A stretch of DNA of 64,000 nt from Tridacna crocea. Its lineage: Eukaryota; Mollusca; Bivalvia; Cardiida; Cardiidae. The notes under the pieces are model-generated. The model was not told the DNA's origin, made no database searches, and was given only the letters and a program-made list of their open reading frames with translations. The stretch lies in assembly GCA_943736015.1 (NCBI GenBank), contig OX031062.1:26385462-26449461 (forward strand). Reading direction: 5' to 3'. This document shows positions 1-10,500 of this stretch, piece after piece (position 1 is the stretch's first letter; each line of letters begins with the position of its first letter). Position numbers and translations under genes: made by a program.

Positions 1-62
1 TCGTAGCATTTCTTCTTTGATTGAAATAGAACAAGGTCGCGACCTTTCGGATGAAGGTAAAC

Positions 63-378
63 ATGAATAGCTCCGTTAATGTGTGCAGGATCTGTAATGA
101 TTTATTACCGAAAAAGACATCAACAAACAATATTTACAGAAAGTGTCAGTGTGACCAATCATTTATCAGAGGTTTTAGGCTGTGTCCCAGCACCTGACTA
201 TGGAATGTCGAAATACGTTTGTGGTTATTGCTTCATGTTGAATTATTGTATTCGTAAGCAGTTTATAAAACGACATTTCATTGGCTATAAGAAATTTGAT
301 GTAAAGAGAGATAATAAGCAGCATCCAATGGGGGTGTATTGGGGGAATCTCGAAATCGGGCTCGATCCGCCAAGGTAA
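63..378 (+). pseudogene. Frameshifted ZAD-like zinc-finger fragment
   Basis: The frame opening with ATG at 63 reads MNSSVNVCRICNDLLPKKTS. The reading then continues sensibly only after a one-base shift near 135-150, into a frame containing HLSEVLG and SKYVCGYC and ending at 378. The spaced CxxC pairs (CRIC and CGYC) with an intervening LGV/SKYVC pattern resemble the N-terminal zinc-associated (ZAD-like) domain found on transcription factors and on proteins of some mobile elements. No downstream domain follows. The last 35 bases run into a sequence (about 343-430) that recurs as the end of the element at 58351-58755, so this may be part of a transposon rather than a host gene. The shift could also be a sequencing error. 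Confidence 0.4.
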
Positions 379-430
379 GATCCACGTACTGATCGTAACC
401 TTGGCTTGCAAAGATGTATCACGGCAGATT
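343..430 (+). repeat. Solo end of a TIR element (see 58351-58755)
   Basis: GCTCGATCCGCCAAGG, followed about 30 bases later by ACCTTGGCTTGC, matches 58669-58752 in direct orientation and 58352-58410 in inverted orientation. It looks like one terminal inverted repeat of that family. Confidence 0.5.
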
Positions 431-575
431 GTAAAAATACAGTTTTCGCTCACATTATATTTTCAAGTACATTTATGTAACCCCTGTATACTAAAATGAT
501 GATTAAAACCTGACAGTTCACCTTTGATTAGTCGGATCTCTTGGAAATGTTACAGAAAATTTCATTATTATACGT

Positions 576-825
576 ACATTATCCCTGCTCTATGAAAAGG
601 GGGCTCAATGTATTTGGGAAAAGTGTCGATCCAGGCCAGCCCGCGCATGCTAATTTCATTATTATGTATGAGCCCTCCTCTCTGAAAAAGGGGATTAATA
701 CATCGGCGAAAAGAATCGACTCAGGTCAGCCTGCACAGACCGCGCAGGCTGATCTGGGCCGAAACTTTTAGATGATAATCAATTCTGGGCATGTCGAAGG
801 ACTTGTGTACCTCATGATTTAATCA
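576..825 (+). repeat. MITE-F, two copies in tandem (one truncated)
   Basis: MITE-F is defined by a GCTCTGTGAAAAGGGG-like start, GCGAAAAGTATCGACTCAGG, and a palindrome CAGCCTGCGCAG/CTGCGCAGGCTG ending in CCGAAACTTTTCG. Here a first copy (about 576-650) is cut within the palindrome, and a second (about 667-825) is nearly complete and ends in CTCATGATTTAA. Confidence 0.6.
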
Positions 826-901
826 GTTTTTAGACAAAATGGTTTTTGTAGACCCACGATTATATGATGTCTTGACTGGTATTACGGATCACGGTGAAGC
901 A

Positions 902-1129
902 TTAACTCATTATCCCACAATCCCTTCATTTGACGACCCTGAGAAAAAATCCTTTAGAAAACATTATAGGAAAAGGAGAAAATGCTGGTAACCAGCATTT
1001 TCTCCTTTTCCCACAATGTTTTCTATCCTTCACAAAACAAATTCAAATTTTCAGCCACTTTTATTTTGTCGTCTGCAAATGCTTTCGATTTGGACAAACC
1101 TAAAATAATGTCGTTTGGTAAAGAGTTAA
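902..1129 (-). mobile_element. MITE-A, complete copy (family definition)
   Basis: A 228-bp element bounded by TTAA on both sides, with inner termini CYCWTTACCA and TGGTAAAGRGTTAA. Between them come GACGACCCTGAGAAAGAAGCC, a near-perfect hairpin of about 65 bases (GAAAACATTGTGGGAAAAGG arms around GCTGGTAACCAGC), then TTGTCGTCTGCAAATGC and TTTGGACAAACC. It carries no real gene: short reading frames across it are chance. TTAA flanks and CCY termini are piggyBac hallmarks, so this is inferred to be a non-autonomous piggyBac-type MITE. Confidence 0.8.
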
Positions 1130-1157
1130 GCTTTCTTTTCCCCAGAGCATGGCCCAC

Positions 1158-1242
1158 ATATCGTCGATTTACTTCCAAAACCTTGTAACTACAGCTTGTA
1201 ACAAGCTGTAGTTACGAGGTTTTGGAAGTAAACCGACGATAT
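1158..1242. repeat. MITE-G foldback
   Basis: A nearly perfect 85-base palindrome: ATCGTCGATTTACTTCC on the left, GGAAGTAAACCGACGAT on the right, centre CTTGTAACAAG. Two more copies lie at 23589-23665 and 50833-50917. It would fold into one uninterrupted hairpin. Confidence 0.75.
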
Positions 1243-1243
1243 G

Positions 1244-1840
1244 TAATATAATGACACTGCTCTAACAACATCTTATTTACTATCGATAAAAAAATTATAA
1301 GAAAGCCTTTATGGTGTACTGATTTTAAAAATATTGTGGAAGAAAAATGACAATTTTCTCCAACAAGCAAATTTTCCATTCCATTAATATCATGTAGATA
1401 ATAATAAAAAAATCAACTAGTTTTTTCCTCATCTTAACGTGTAAACTAGTCAATGATATGCCAAATAGTTTGATAAAAAATATGATCGATTATCATTCGA
1501 TGTCTCCAGACTTCAACATTGTCGTTCAAAAAAAAAGAAAAAGAAAATCTGCATGTAAACATTGGTCACCGTACATTGTCTATACACATTTTTCTAGGTA
1601 AAATTTGTAATATCATACCATGGTTTTCTTTTTATTAAAACCAAACGATGTAGAATTCTTATTGTTGTATTTCAAATTTAGACAGCGGGTAAATTGTTAG
1701 TGATGTGATATTGTGAACCAATGAAAGCTATCACATTTCCTGTATTACTTGCGGTTATTTGACTGCTGCAGTTTGATTTAAATGGCCTTAGTTACGTCCT
1801 TTGACGACAATATCCATCCCAAACTGATTTCTAAATATGG
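1244..1840. other. Unassigned AT-rich intergenic DNA
   Basis: No reading frame of note, repeat or palindrome was recognised here. Confidence 0.5.
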
Positions 1841-1841
1841 T

Positions 1842-1940
1842 CAACCCTTTACCACACGATCCCTACTTTTATCACGACCGTAGCAGACAATACTTATAAA
1901 AATGTTGTGGAAAAAGGAGAAAATGCTGGTGACCATCAAA
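1842..1940 (-). mobile_element. MITE-A fragment, left part only
   Basis: ACCCTTTACCACACGATCCC through the first hairpin arm (AAAGGAGAAAATGCTGGTGA), then the similarity stops: the second arm is missing. Confidence 0.55.
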
Positions 1941-2850
1941 AACAAGCGAAAAAACAAACACAGGAAAAATGTAAGTTTCTAAAAACGGGTTTTCAAACCG
2001 TGCCATTGATGAATCAGGGAAAGTAACTCCGTCAGACACTATTTGACGTGACATTTATGGTGTTAAAATTAAGTCTTGCGGCGATGATGAAAATATAAAA
2101 TCCTATAATATTTGATAGGCAATTTTGCCCGTATATTTCTGTCGTAGATCTCTATACAACAACAACAACACAACATCAACATAAACAACAACAATTCAGC
2201 CATATTGCTTTGATGTCATTTAGTGACCATTTTTGTTTAATCATTTGCCAGTAATTTGGATTAATGCCGTGTCAGGGAACATGCTCACCGTAACATTTTC
2301 TGGTAACAACCCATGTCTAATCGTCTGGCCTTGGTGGTGGTCATCTCAGCCATGAAGACCATTTGGGCAATTTTGAAGCGACTTGTTTGGATGACTTTTA
2401 AATTTTAGTGATAGATTCTAGCAGCTCTGTGGATTATTTCCTCATTGTACACCCTCTTTTCCCAGGCCTTGTGTAACACAACCCCAGCGGCGTTTATATG
2501 TAGATAAGACTAAAATAAGCTTTGCAATACTATGCAGCCTTATCTAGGTCCACTTCTTTTCGACACACGGTTTTATGTCTAAATTTTATGCTACGTGCAT
2601 CGTGCAAATGGTGAGATTCCACAAGAGCATCACGCTGACTTCTATTAGCCATTGGTTTTGGCAATCATGCTACAAAAAAAGAAGCTGTAGTATAAATTCA
2701 AACAAAAATATACAGCCAAACATAAGGTAAGCATCACCCGAACAAATTTAATCATATTTTTAGTAATGGATAACCTTTTATTTGGTATATTTTCAAGCTA
2801 TGCACGGACCCACTAGACAAATAACAGGCTGCTTTATGAGCCAAATGAAA
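1941..2850. other. Unassigned intergenic DNA with an (AAC)n tract
   Basis: A short AAC-rich stretch lies at about 2157-2195. Nothing else was recognised. Confidence 0.4.
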
Positions 2851-2852
2851 GG

Positions 2853-2960
2853 ATGGCTACGAGAACACTTTCTGAAGCCCAGAAATGGCAAATTGTAGGC
2901 ATGAGTAATGCTGGTCTTAGCACATGGGCTATTGCTGGTCAGTTTTGGTGGTGCTTAACT
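2853..2960 (+). pseudogene. Tc1-like transposase N-terminal remnant
   Basis: From ATG at 2853 the frame reads MATRTLSEAQKW, IVGMSNAGLST and AIAGQF. This is the pattern of the first helix-turn-helix of Tc1-type transposases (a T/SEAQ..IVGM..AGxS...IA..F arrangement). The similarity ends at about residue 32, and the rest of the protein, including the DDE catalytic domain, is not seen. It is therefore a dead fragment. Identification is by motif only. Confidence 0.5.
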
Positions 2961-3067
2961 TATGTCCGACTGTATACAATCTAAATTTTTGTGGGTGTAG
3001 TCTCTGCCGCCCTCTTGAATTATACTATCATTGTGAATTGTGTTTGAGCCATGCTGCTCAAGAGGGC

Positions 3068-3296
3068 TTATTCCAATACCACACAATCCCTACTTTTGAC
3101 GACTCTGAGAAAGAAGCAAATAAAAAACATTGTGGGAAAAGGAGAAAATGCTGGTAACCAGCATTTTCTCCATTTCACACAATGTTTTCTACCCTTCACA
3201 GAACAAATTTCAAATTTTCGGACACTTTTCTTTTGTCGTCTGCAAACGCTTTCAATTTGGACAAACCTAAAATATTGTCGTTTGGTAAAGAGTTAA
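3068..3296 (-). mobile_element. MITE-A copy, left TTAA mutated
   Basis: The left flank is TTAT and the right TTAA is intact. The hairpin is intact except for one arm change (TTTCACACAATG). Confidence 0.75.
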
Positions 3297-3349
3297 TGCA
3301 TTACGATGATGCATTAAACGCCCTTTTGCCAGAGCGCAGTGAATCAACA

Positions 3350-3530
3350 AATTCAAAGCATTTACAGACGACAAAATTTTATATTGGTCCAAATTGAAAG
3401 CTGGGCTAAAATGATGTAAATTATCTTTGATGAGATACAAAACACTGTGAGAAAAGGAGAAAACACTGGTTACCAGGGTTTTCGTCTTTTCTCACAATGC
3501 TTTCATAACCCTTCCCAGGTTCGTCAACAC
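3350..3530 (+). mobile_element. MITE-A, degraded
   Basis: CAGACGACAAAATTTTA and GGTCCAAATTGAAAG are recognisable. The hairpin carries several unmatched changes. Confidence 0.55.
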
Positions 3531-3553
3531 CCGGGGTTTGTGTGAAAAAGACT

Positions 3554-3782
3554 TTAACTTATTACCAAACGACAATATTTGAGGCTTGTCCAGATCGAAA
3601 GCATTTGCAGACGTAAAAATAAAAGTGACTTATAATTTGAAATTTGTTTTGTGAAGGGTAGAAAACATTGTGGGAAAAGGAGAAAATGCTGGTTACCAGC
3701 ATTTTCTCCTTTTCCCACGATGTTTTCTAAAGGCATCTTTCTCAGGGGCGTCAAAAGTAGGGATTGTATGGTAATGGGTTAA
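3554..3782 (+). mobile_element. MITE-A, complete copy
   Basis: TTAA on both sides. The arms are near-perfect, with one mismatch (CACAA versus CACGA). Confidence 0.8.
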
Positions 3783-4114
3783 AAAACCGTTCTGTTATGT
3801 GTTACTTATGCTTGATAAAAGTGTGCCAAAAAACTGCACGCCCTCCAATGGGTTAAGCCTGAACAAACCGTGTTGTATCCCCATGGTGTCGTCGATGGGA
3901 GGATCCGTTTACCTATGACAAGGTGACCTACGTAGTATGACAAACTGATAACTTGGGATATTTGAACATAACACTATTGGAGTATCAGCTACATGCACAA
4001 CACTTATTAAACATCTCAAGGACTTAAAAACTTCAGGTGTTGGTTTACCAGACGTCAAAATTTGAAGTTAGTTCATGATTGAATTCATTTGCAACTGACG
4101 AATTTGGTTTTATT

Positions 4115-4445
4115 TAATTGATGAAATATGTCTTTGGAGGCTAAGAAAACGTTGTGGTGAAAGGAGAAAATGTTGATTGCCAGATTTTTCTCATTTTTTT
4201 TCCACAATGTTTTCCAAAATCTGTATTTCCTCAGGGTCGTTGAGACGCTGGGTTGTTACCCTTCACCACGCAGTCACCTATCACATGTTAAACGATCCTG
4301 AGAAAGAAGCCTTTTGAAAACATTGTGGAAAAAGGAGAAAATGCTGGTATACAGGGAAGTTTCATCAGTTTAACGTCATCTGAATTGTCGTCTGCAAATG
4401 CTTTCAATTTGGGCAAGTCTATATTTTTTTGTGTGATAGACAGTT
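4115..4445. mobile_element. Two degraded MITE-A copies
   Basis: A plus-oriented remnant (about 4140-4250, AACGTTGTGGTGAAAGGAG) is followed by a minus-oriented one (about 4297-4445) whose hairpin second arm is lost: after GAGAAAATGCTGGTATACAG it jumps to the GTCGTCTGCAAATGC segment. They lie immediately 5' of USP-A. Confidence 0.5.
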
Positions 4446-4517
4446 AAATGACTAAATATTGCAAGGTACTTCAGGTGTGAATTTTAGTTAAATCAGGGAT
4501 ATCTAGTGAGATTACTG

Positions 4518-4524
4518 TATATAA
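4518..4524 (+). promoter_or_regulatory. TATA-like box of USP-A
   Basis: TATATAA stands 55 bases before the USP-A start codon, in non-repeat sequence. The distance suits a transcription start near 4550. The motif is weak evidence in such AT-rich DNA. Confidence 0.3.
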
Positions 4525-4578
4525 TATCTATCTATTTCGTCATAAACACGGGAGGAACTTGTACCGTTACAAAAAAAG

Positions 4579-7500
4579 ATGGCGCGAAGAATCGTTGCTG
4601 TGGCAATAGATGGAAGTGAAAACGCAAAATTTGCGTTTCAATGTAAGTATATATTTTTTGAGTTTCTTTAACCCTTTGCCAAATAGTCCCTGGTTTTTAG
4701 GAACCTGAGATAGAAGCCATTTAAAAACATTGTGGAAAAGGATAAAATGCTGGTAACCAGCATTTTCTCCTTTTCCTACTTTTCAATTTTTGAGATGCGT
4801 TTATTTGTCGTCTGCAAGTGCTTTCAAGATGAACTAATCTAAAAAGTTGGTAGTAAAGTCCAGTGTTTAAGTTCCGGCACACCGTTGCTTACTTAGTTTA
4901 GTATTGAGTATGTAACTGTACTTTACTACTTTACTAAAGGAATATCTTCACTATATTATTAATCAGCTAATCTGCAAATTTTACCTTGACCTGTTAACAG
5001 CGGTTTGAAACACTAGATCAATCTGCAAATTTTACCTTGGCCTGTTAACAGCGGTTTGAAACACTAGATCAATCTGCAAATTTTACCTTGGCCTGTTAAC
5101 AGCGGTTTGAAACACTAGATCAATCTGCGAATTTTACCTTGGCCTGTTAACAGCGGTTTGAAACACTAGATCAATCTGCGAATTTTACCTTGGCCTGTTT
5201 ACAGCGGTTTGAAACACTAGATTAAACTCCAAATTTTACCTTCGCCTGTTAACAGCGGCTGGAAACACTAGATTAAACAACAAATTTTACCTTGGCCTGT
5301 TTGAAACACTAGATAATCTAATCTGCAAATTTTACCTTGGCCGGTTAACAGCGGTTCGAAACATTGGATTAATCTGCAAATTTTACCTTGGCCCGTTAAC
5401 AGCGGCTTGAAACACTAGATTAATCTGCAAATTTTACCTTGGCCCGTTAACAGCGGTTTGAAACACTAGATTAAACTGCAAATTTGTCCTTGGCCTGTTA
5501 ACAGCGGCTTGAAATGCTAGATTAATCTGCCGCTTTTACCTTTGCCTTTTAATAGCGGTTCGAAACACTAGCTAAAACTGCAAATTTTACCTTGGCCTGT
5601 TAACAGCGGCTTGAAACAGCACATAAGTTAACCCTTTACCAAACAATCCCTGGTTTGTACGACCCTGAGATAGAAGCCTTTCGAAAACATTGTGGGAAAA
5701 GGAGAAAATGCTGGTAATCAGAATTTCCTCCTTTTCCCACAATCTTTTCTACGCTTTTCAAATTAAATTTCAATTTTTTGTTCACATTCATTTTGTCGTC
5801 TGCTTATGCTTTCAATTTAGACTGGTCTAAATTTTGTCGTTTGGTAAAGAATTACAGACCAAAGCTAACATATCTTTTCCCCATCAAATACGTTTAAGTG
5901 CGATTGATGATAATGTTGTTGATGATGATGCAACAGTGTATTTTTAAGTGATGTTGAATGTCAACAGACTTCTGTCTCAAACATAAATTATCACTCATGA
6001 TAAAATTTAGGTGTCCGAAAATGATATAGGAAAGATATCCTAATTTGTTCAGTGTCGAAAGGTATGTCACAAAATACTTGAGAGTCTACAAAGATCAGAC
6101 AGAACGTTGTGTGCATTCTGATCTTAATCTGCACTGTCCAATAAACCAGTGAAATTGTTCCTTGACGAGGAAAGGGCTGACCGGATAAACGAATTCCAGT
6201 GAGATAAATACGGTCATAGAAGTCATATTTGTGTTGGTCAGGTCTTTATGCCATTATCTACGTGTTAATCCTTTGCTGCCAAGTACGACTCACTGACCTT
6301 TTGCGGACAGTATAGATCAAGATCAGACTGCACAGAACGTGCAGTCTGATCTTGGATCTATACTGCCCGATAAGGACATATAGTCACTTAAAAGATACCT
6401 GTGAAATAGCAAAATTTGGAGTTTTAAACTATAGGCTTGAAAGTTTCAATTCATTTATTTAGCAGAATAAGGGTTAAGATTGTCTTTATCTTTGAAGAGA
6501 GCATTCCGAAAATCCTCTTAAGTCTTTACCAGAAGAGAGAAAAAAAAAAACGGTTTTGCCAAATCGAAGGCATTTGCAGACGACAAATTAAAGGTGGCTG
6601 ATTGGATTTGTCTTTAAAAGGTTAGAAAGCAATGTGGTTAAGAGTCTGAATTCTTCTTACCAGCAGTTTTTCCTTTTTACAGCAATGTTTTCACTAGCTT
6701 TCTTCCTCGTAGTCGTTAAACGTCGGTATTTTGTGGTGAATGGTAACTAATGTATCATACCACTGCTAAAAAATGAGAGAAATGAGAAATGTTATATAGG
6801 GGATTCGTATTTTTACTGGGAACAGGAGCGCATATCTATCTGTGTACAGGCCTTTACCCTGTTTTCCCTGTTCTCCACACAGCGGTGTATAAGATTAAGA
6901 AACAAAGGACTGAAGTTCCTGAGAAGCAGATTTGTGCTCGTTTATGATCAATACAGGACTTTAAAAGTAATAATACTGCAGAATGAAAAGGTACTCGAAT
7001 TTGTGTAATCTTTTACATACTTCCTATCCTAGGAAATATCTGCTGTAGTTTGTTCTTAAGTATTGTCTTTTAAATTTTTTCGGGATGAAAAAAAAAGATG
7101 TTTATGTGATATTTTGCGAATTATGAAAAAAAATTGTCTGCGGTATCTTTTTTAAACCGTAAAGCTATATGCATCACAACATTCGTTTTTTCTGTTAAGA
7201 AATATATATCTCATTTCGATGATTATCTATTAATTTATCATCATCTATAATTGTTTAACTCCACACTCATTTACTTTATAATCTTTGGTTTCCCATATAG
7301 AGAAAAATGTCAGGTAAATATTATAACAATTGAAATGGTTCTGAGCAATTTCTAAATCATAACAGTAACAAAAGGGTACATCTTTCTAATGTTAATTTTC
7401 ATTTATGTGTTTTAAGCTTTTCTTTCATAATATTGCTTCTATGACTTACAACTATTTTCTCCTAGGTCCGAAAACAAAAATAGGAAATAATATAACTATA

Positions 7501-10500
7501 AAGATTTTAATAAAACATTCTTTTAGGCATTTTGTTGTAAACGTAAAATCAACATAAGCACAAGTCAGTGGTATCCTGGCTACCTACATATTTTTGAGAT
7601 CCAAGTAACAAATATTTTAAATCTTCTATTTCCGTTTTAAGCTTTTAAATCCTAGAGTTACACTGAGCCCAATACACCTTTGAGTGGTAAGTGTAAGTAG
7701 AGATCAGGCTATCCAAACAGTTTAATCTAATCCTTGATCCACAACATCGGATAGTGCTGTTATTTTTTGGCGAAAAGAGGTTTGAAACTAGGGATTTGCG
7801 ATTGGCTTTTATTTTAATTGTTAGGCAGTTTAACATTTTATCACACAATCCCACACTTAAACATCCTGTGGGAGAAAGCCTATGAAGAATTTTCGGACAA
7901 AAAATATGTTGGTAAAAATTATTTTCTCCATTTCCTACTATATTTTCTACCCTATCAGAAAGCTTTGAGTAGCTCGTTCATACCAATTTTGAATCTGTTT
8001 TCTCCATATGTCTTGACTTACGAAAGTTTTAAGATTTAAGACTTGTACAATCTTAACCCGGTGAGTCTCTTTATCTAAAAGAAGTATAATTGTATCTTAT
8101 CTATTTTTAAAAACTTTTCTTCTTTCTTGGGTTGAGAAAAGATAAAATATTTATCGATGGATACTTCAAATAACAGATTACTGAAATCATACAAAATACA
8201 TTAATTACAACGTTTTTTCTCTATGAAATAGACTAAATTCTCGTACGTTACTTCAACATGTGCGCCATTTTTCCTAATCGTTGAAAGGTAGTTTAGCACT
8301 TTGGCTGCCGAGCGCGACTCAGGGATCTTTTGTGCACAGTGTAGATTAACATCACAATGTGCAGTCTGATCTTGGATATACACTGTTCGATAAAGTGATA
8401 TTTTTCCTCCAACAATTAACTTTAAAATAGCAATCTTTGAGTTATTACTTTCGGCTGTAAAGTTTTAAGAACTAGTAAACTATTAATCAGGTTATGGTTA
8501 AAACTATTCTTTGGCAGCTACTGGAGAAATGTAATGCAATGTTTAAAATCAAGCTAGGTACTAAAAAAAGATGGTTCAAGATTAATCTGGTCGGGCAGCT
8601 GTGGGGGAAAGACAGATAATCGCACTATTTTGATTTGAAGTTTCAAGTCTCTGAAGCCAGACATTATGGGTCTGTCTTTATCTTACACGATATCAAAAAA
8701 AGAAAACTTGTATTTTGACGGACCCTGAAGAGGACTATTTAAGCTATTGTTGCAAAAAGAAAAAAAAATACTGGTATTCAGCATTTCTCAAAATTTTCAA
8801 CCTTTTCAAAGATAATTACTTGTCATAGGCCAACAATTTCAAAATAGATAGAGTGCAAGAACTGAGGGCGTAATTACAAAAAAAATGTAAATTTCATCTT
8901 TAGTCTAATTTTACATTTAAAAAAAATACAACACTTCCGACAGGCTAAACCAAATCGACTGGCTAAACCATTTCGTTGAGCCTATCAGAAAGCATATTAC
9001 TGTTATATTTAGAGACTGTTCGAGAACAAGACTAGGGCTCGTATTCTCCAATTATTCTTGAGAATATTCTTAGTCTTATTCTCGAAGGCTTTCTAAATTT
9101 GTAAGTAACGACTGATTTAGTCAATCAGAAGTTGTTTTACTTACAGATGTAGAAAATTCTGGAGAATAAGACAAACAACGTTCTTAAGAATACGAGCCCT
9201 AGGAGTGTTCTTTAGGGTTGATGGTAAATACGGGCACGGATTTTTTTCACTTTTTTTTCAATACCCATTTTCCATTGTTTTTCACCCCCTTTTAGCCAAA
9301 TGAGGTAACTTTCCATCTTTTCACAGATTATGTAGACAACGTTCATAAAGAAGGTGACAAAGTATATCTCATACACAGTGCAGAAATGAAGAATGTTCTA
9401 CACTCGACACCCTGGTACAACGGTAAGTATATGGCACATTCATCAGCATTGTCCAAACAGAAACTCGGCAGTGAGACACTTCCAAACGCATTTTTGGAGG
9501 TAAAAAGAGTTAAGTTTGGGGAAAGTCAGACGATTCAAGATTTCGTGGGTAAGAAGTCTGGAGTAACTAGTTTAGCCACGCCTTTCAGCTTCAGCCACTG
9601 TGACTTGTGCCGTGTCATCTGTCACTGTTTTATCTCAAATCGTATTATCTTGTTAATACAGCATTGAAAGCAGATATAAAAGATTAAGATATAAGACATT
9701 GTACTCTCATTACAACTGCGTTGAAAAAAAAATCAGTATATCGACTTTTTCGAAGTCAGGATCCGTGATTTTGGACCTGTTATCCCAACACAAACAAAAA
9801 CATAAAATGATAGTTAAAAGTTTATTTAGTGAGACCTTTACATGTAAGTAAAAAAAAAAAACGAAAGCGATAAAGTAACTAAAACATTTGTTTTACTTGT
9901 CTAAAAATGTTATTTTGATTTTGATCTGGTCTTTTTACTGGATAACAAAATTTTAGCCAAGTACTTGTTGAAACCATTTAAAGAAGACAAATCACAAGTG
10001 GCGTGAAAAGTTATGATACTGCGAAATGAGACACAAGAAAAAAATCGTTTCATAATTTACAACCAAAAAACCATCCTCGTATGCATTTTGAAATTGCTAC
10101 TCAAACGACGAAAGTTTGATAATTTGCATTTAAAAAAAATAAGTATCCTGTATCACTGTCGGTAGCTGCGTGCTTAACGCTTTCCCAAACGACAAATTTT
10201 AGACTCTTCGAAACTGAAAGAGTTTGCAGACGACAATTTCGAATTCGACGAAAATGGCAGAAAGTTCTTCAAATAGGTAGAAAACACTGTGGGAAAAGGA
10301 GAAATTGCTCGTTATGAGCAATTTCTCCTTTTCCCACAGTGTTTTCAAAAGGCTTGTATTGCAAAACATGTAAAAAACAAGGGCTTGTTTGAGAAAGGGT
10401 TAATCACATATTTATGGTTCATTTAATCCTTACGCTGCTAAGCGCTACCCACTGTCCTTTTGCGGACGGTGTAGATCAAGATCAGATTGCACAGAACGTG

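Noticed and set aside
4971..5620. CRISPR-like array
   Set aside because: The 51-bp units are contiguous and alike along their whole length, with no unique spacers and no cas genes; the window is eukaryotic.
6310..6365. Rho-independent terminator or riboswitch-like hairpins
   Set aside because: The hairpins are dispersed MITE cores in an animal genome, not at gene ends and without a U-tract role.
9386..9667. 93-codon frame starting inside USP-A exon 2
   Set aside because: It is exon 2 read through its GTAAGT donor into intron; the exon stops at 9422.
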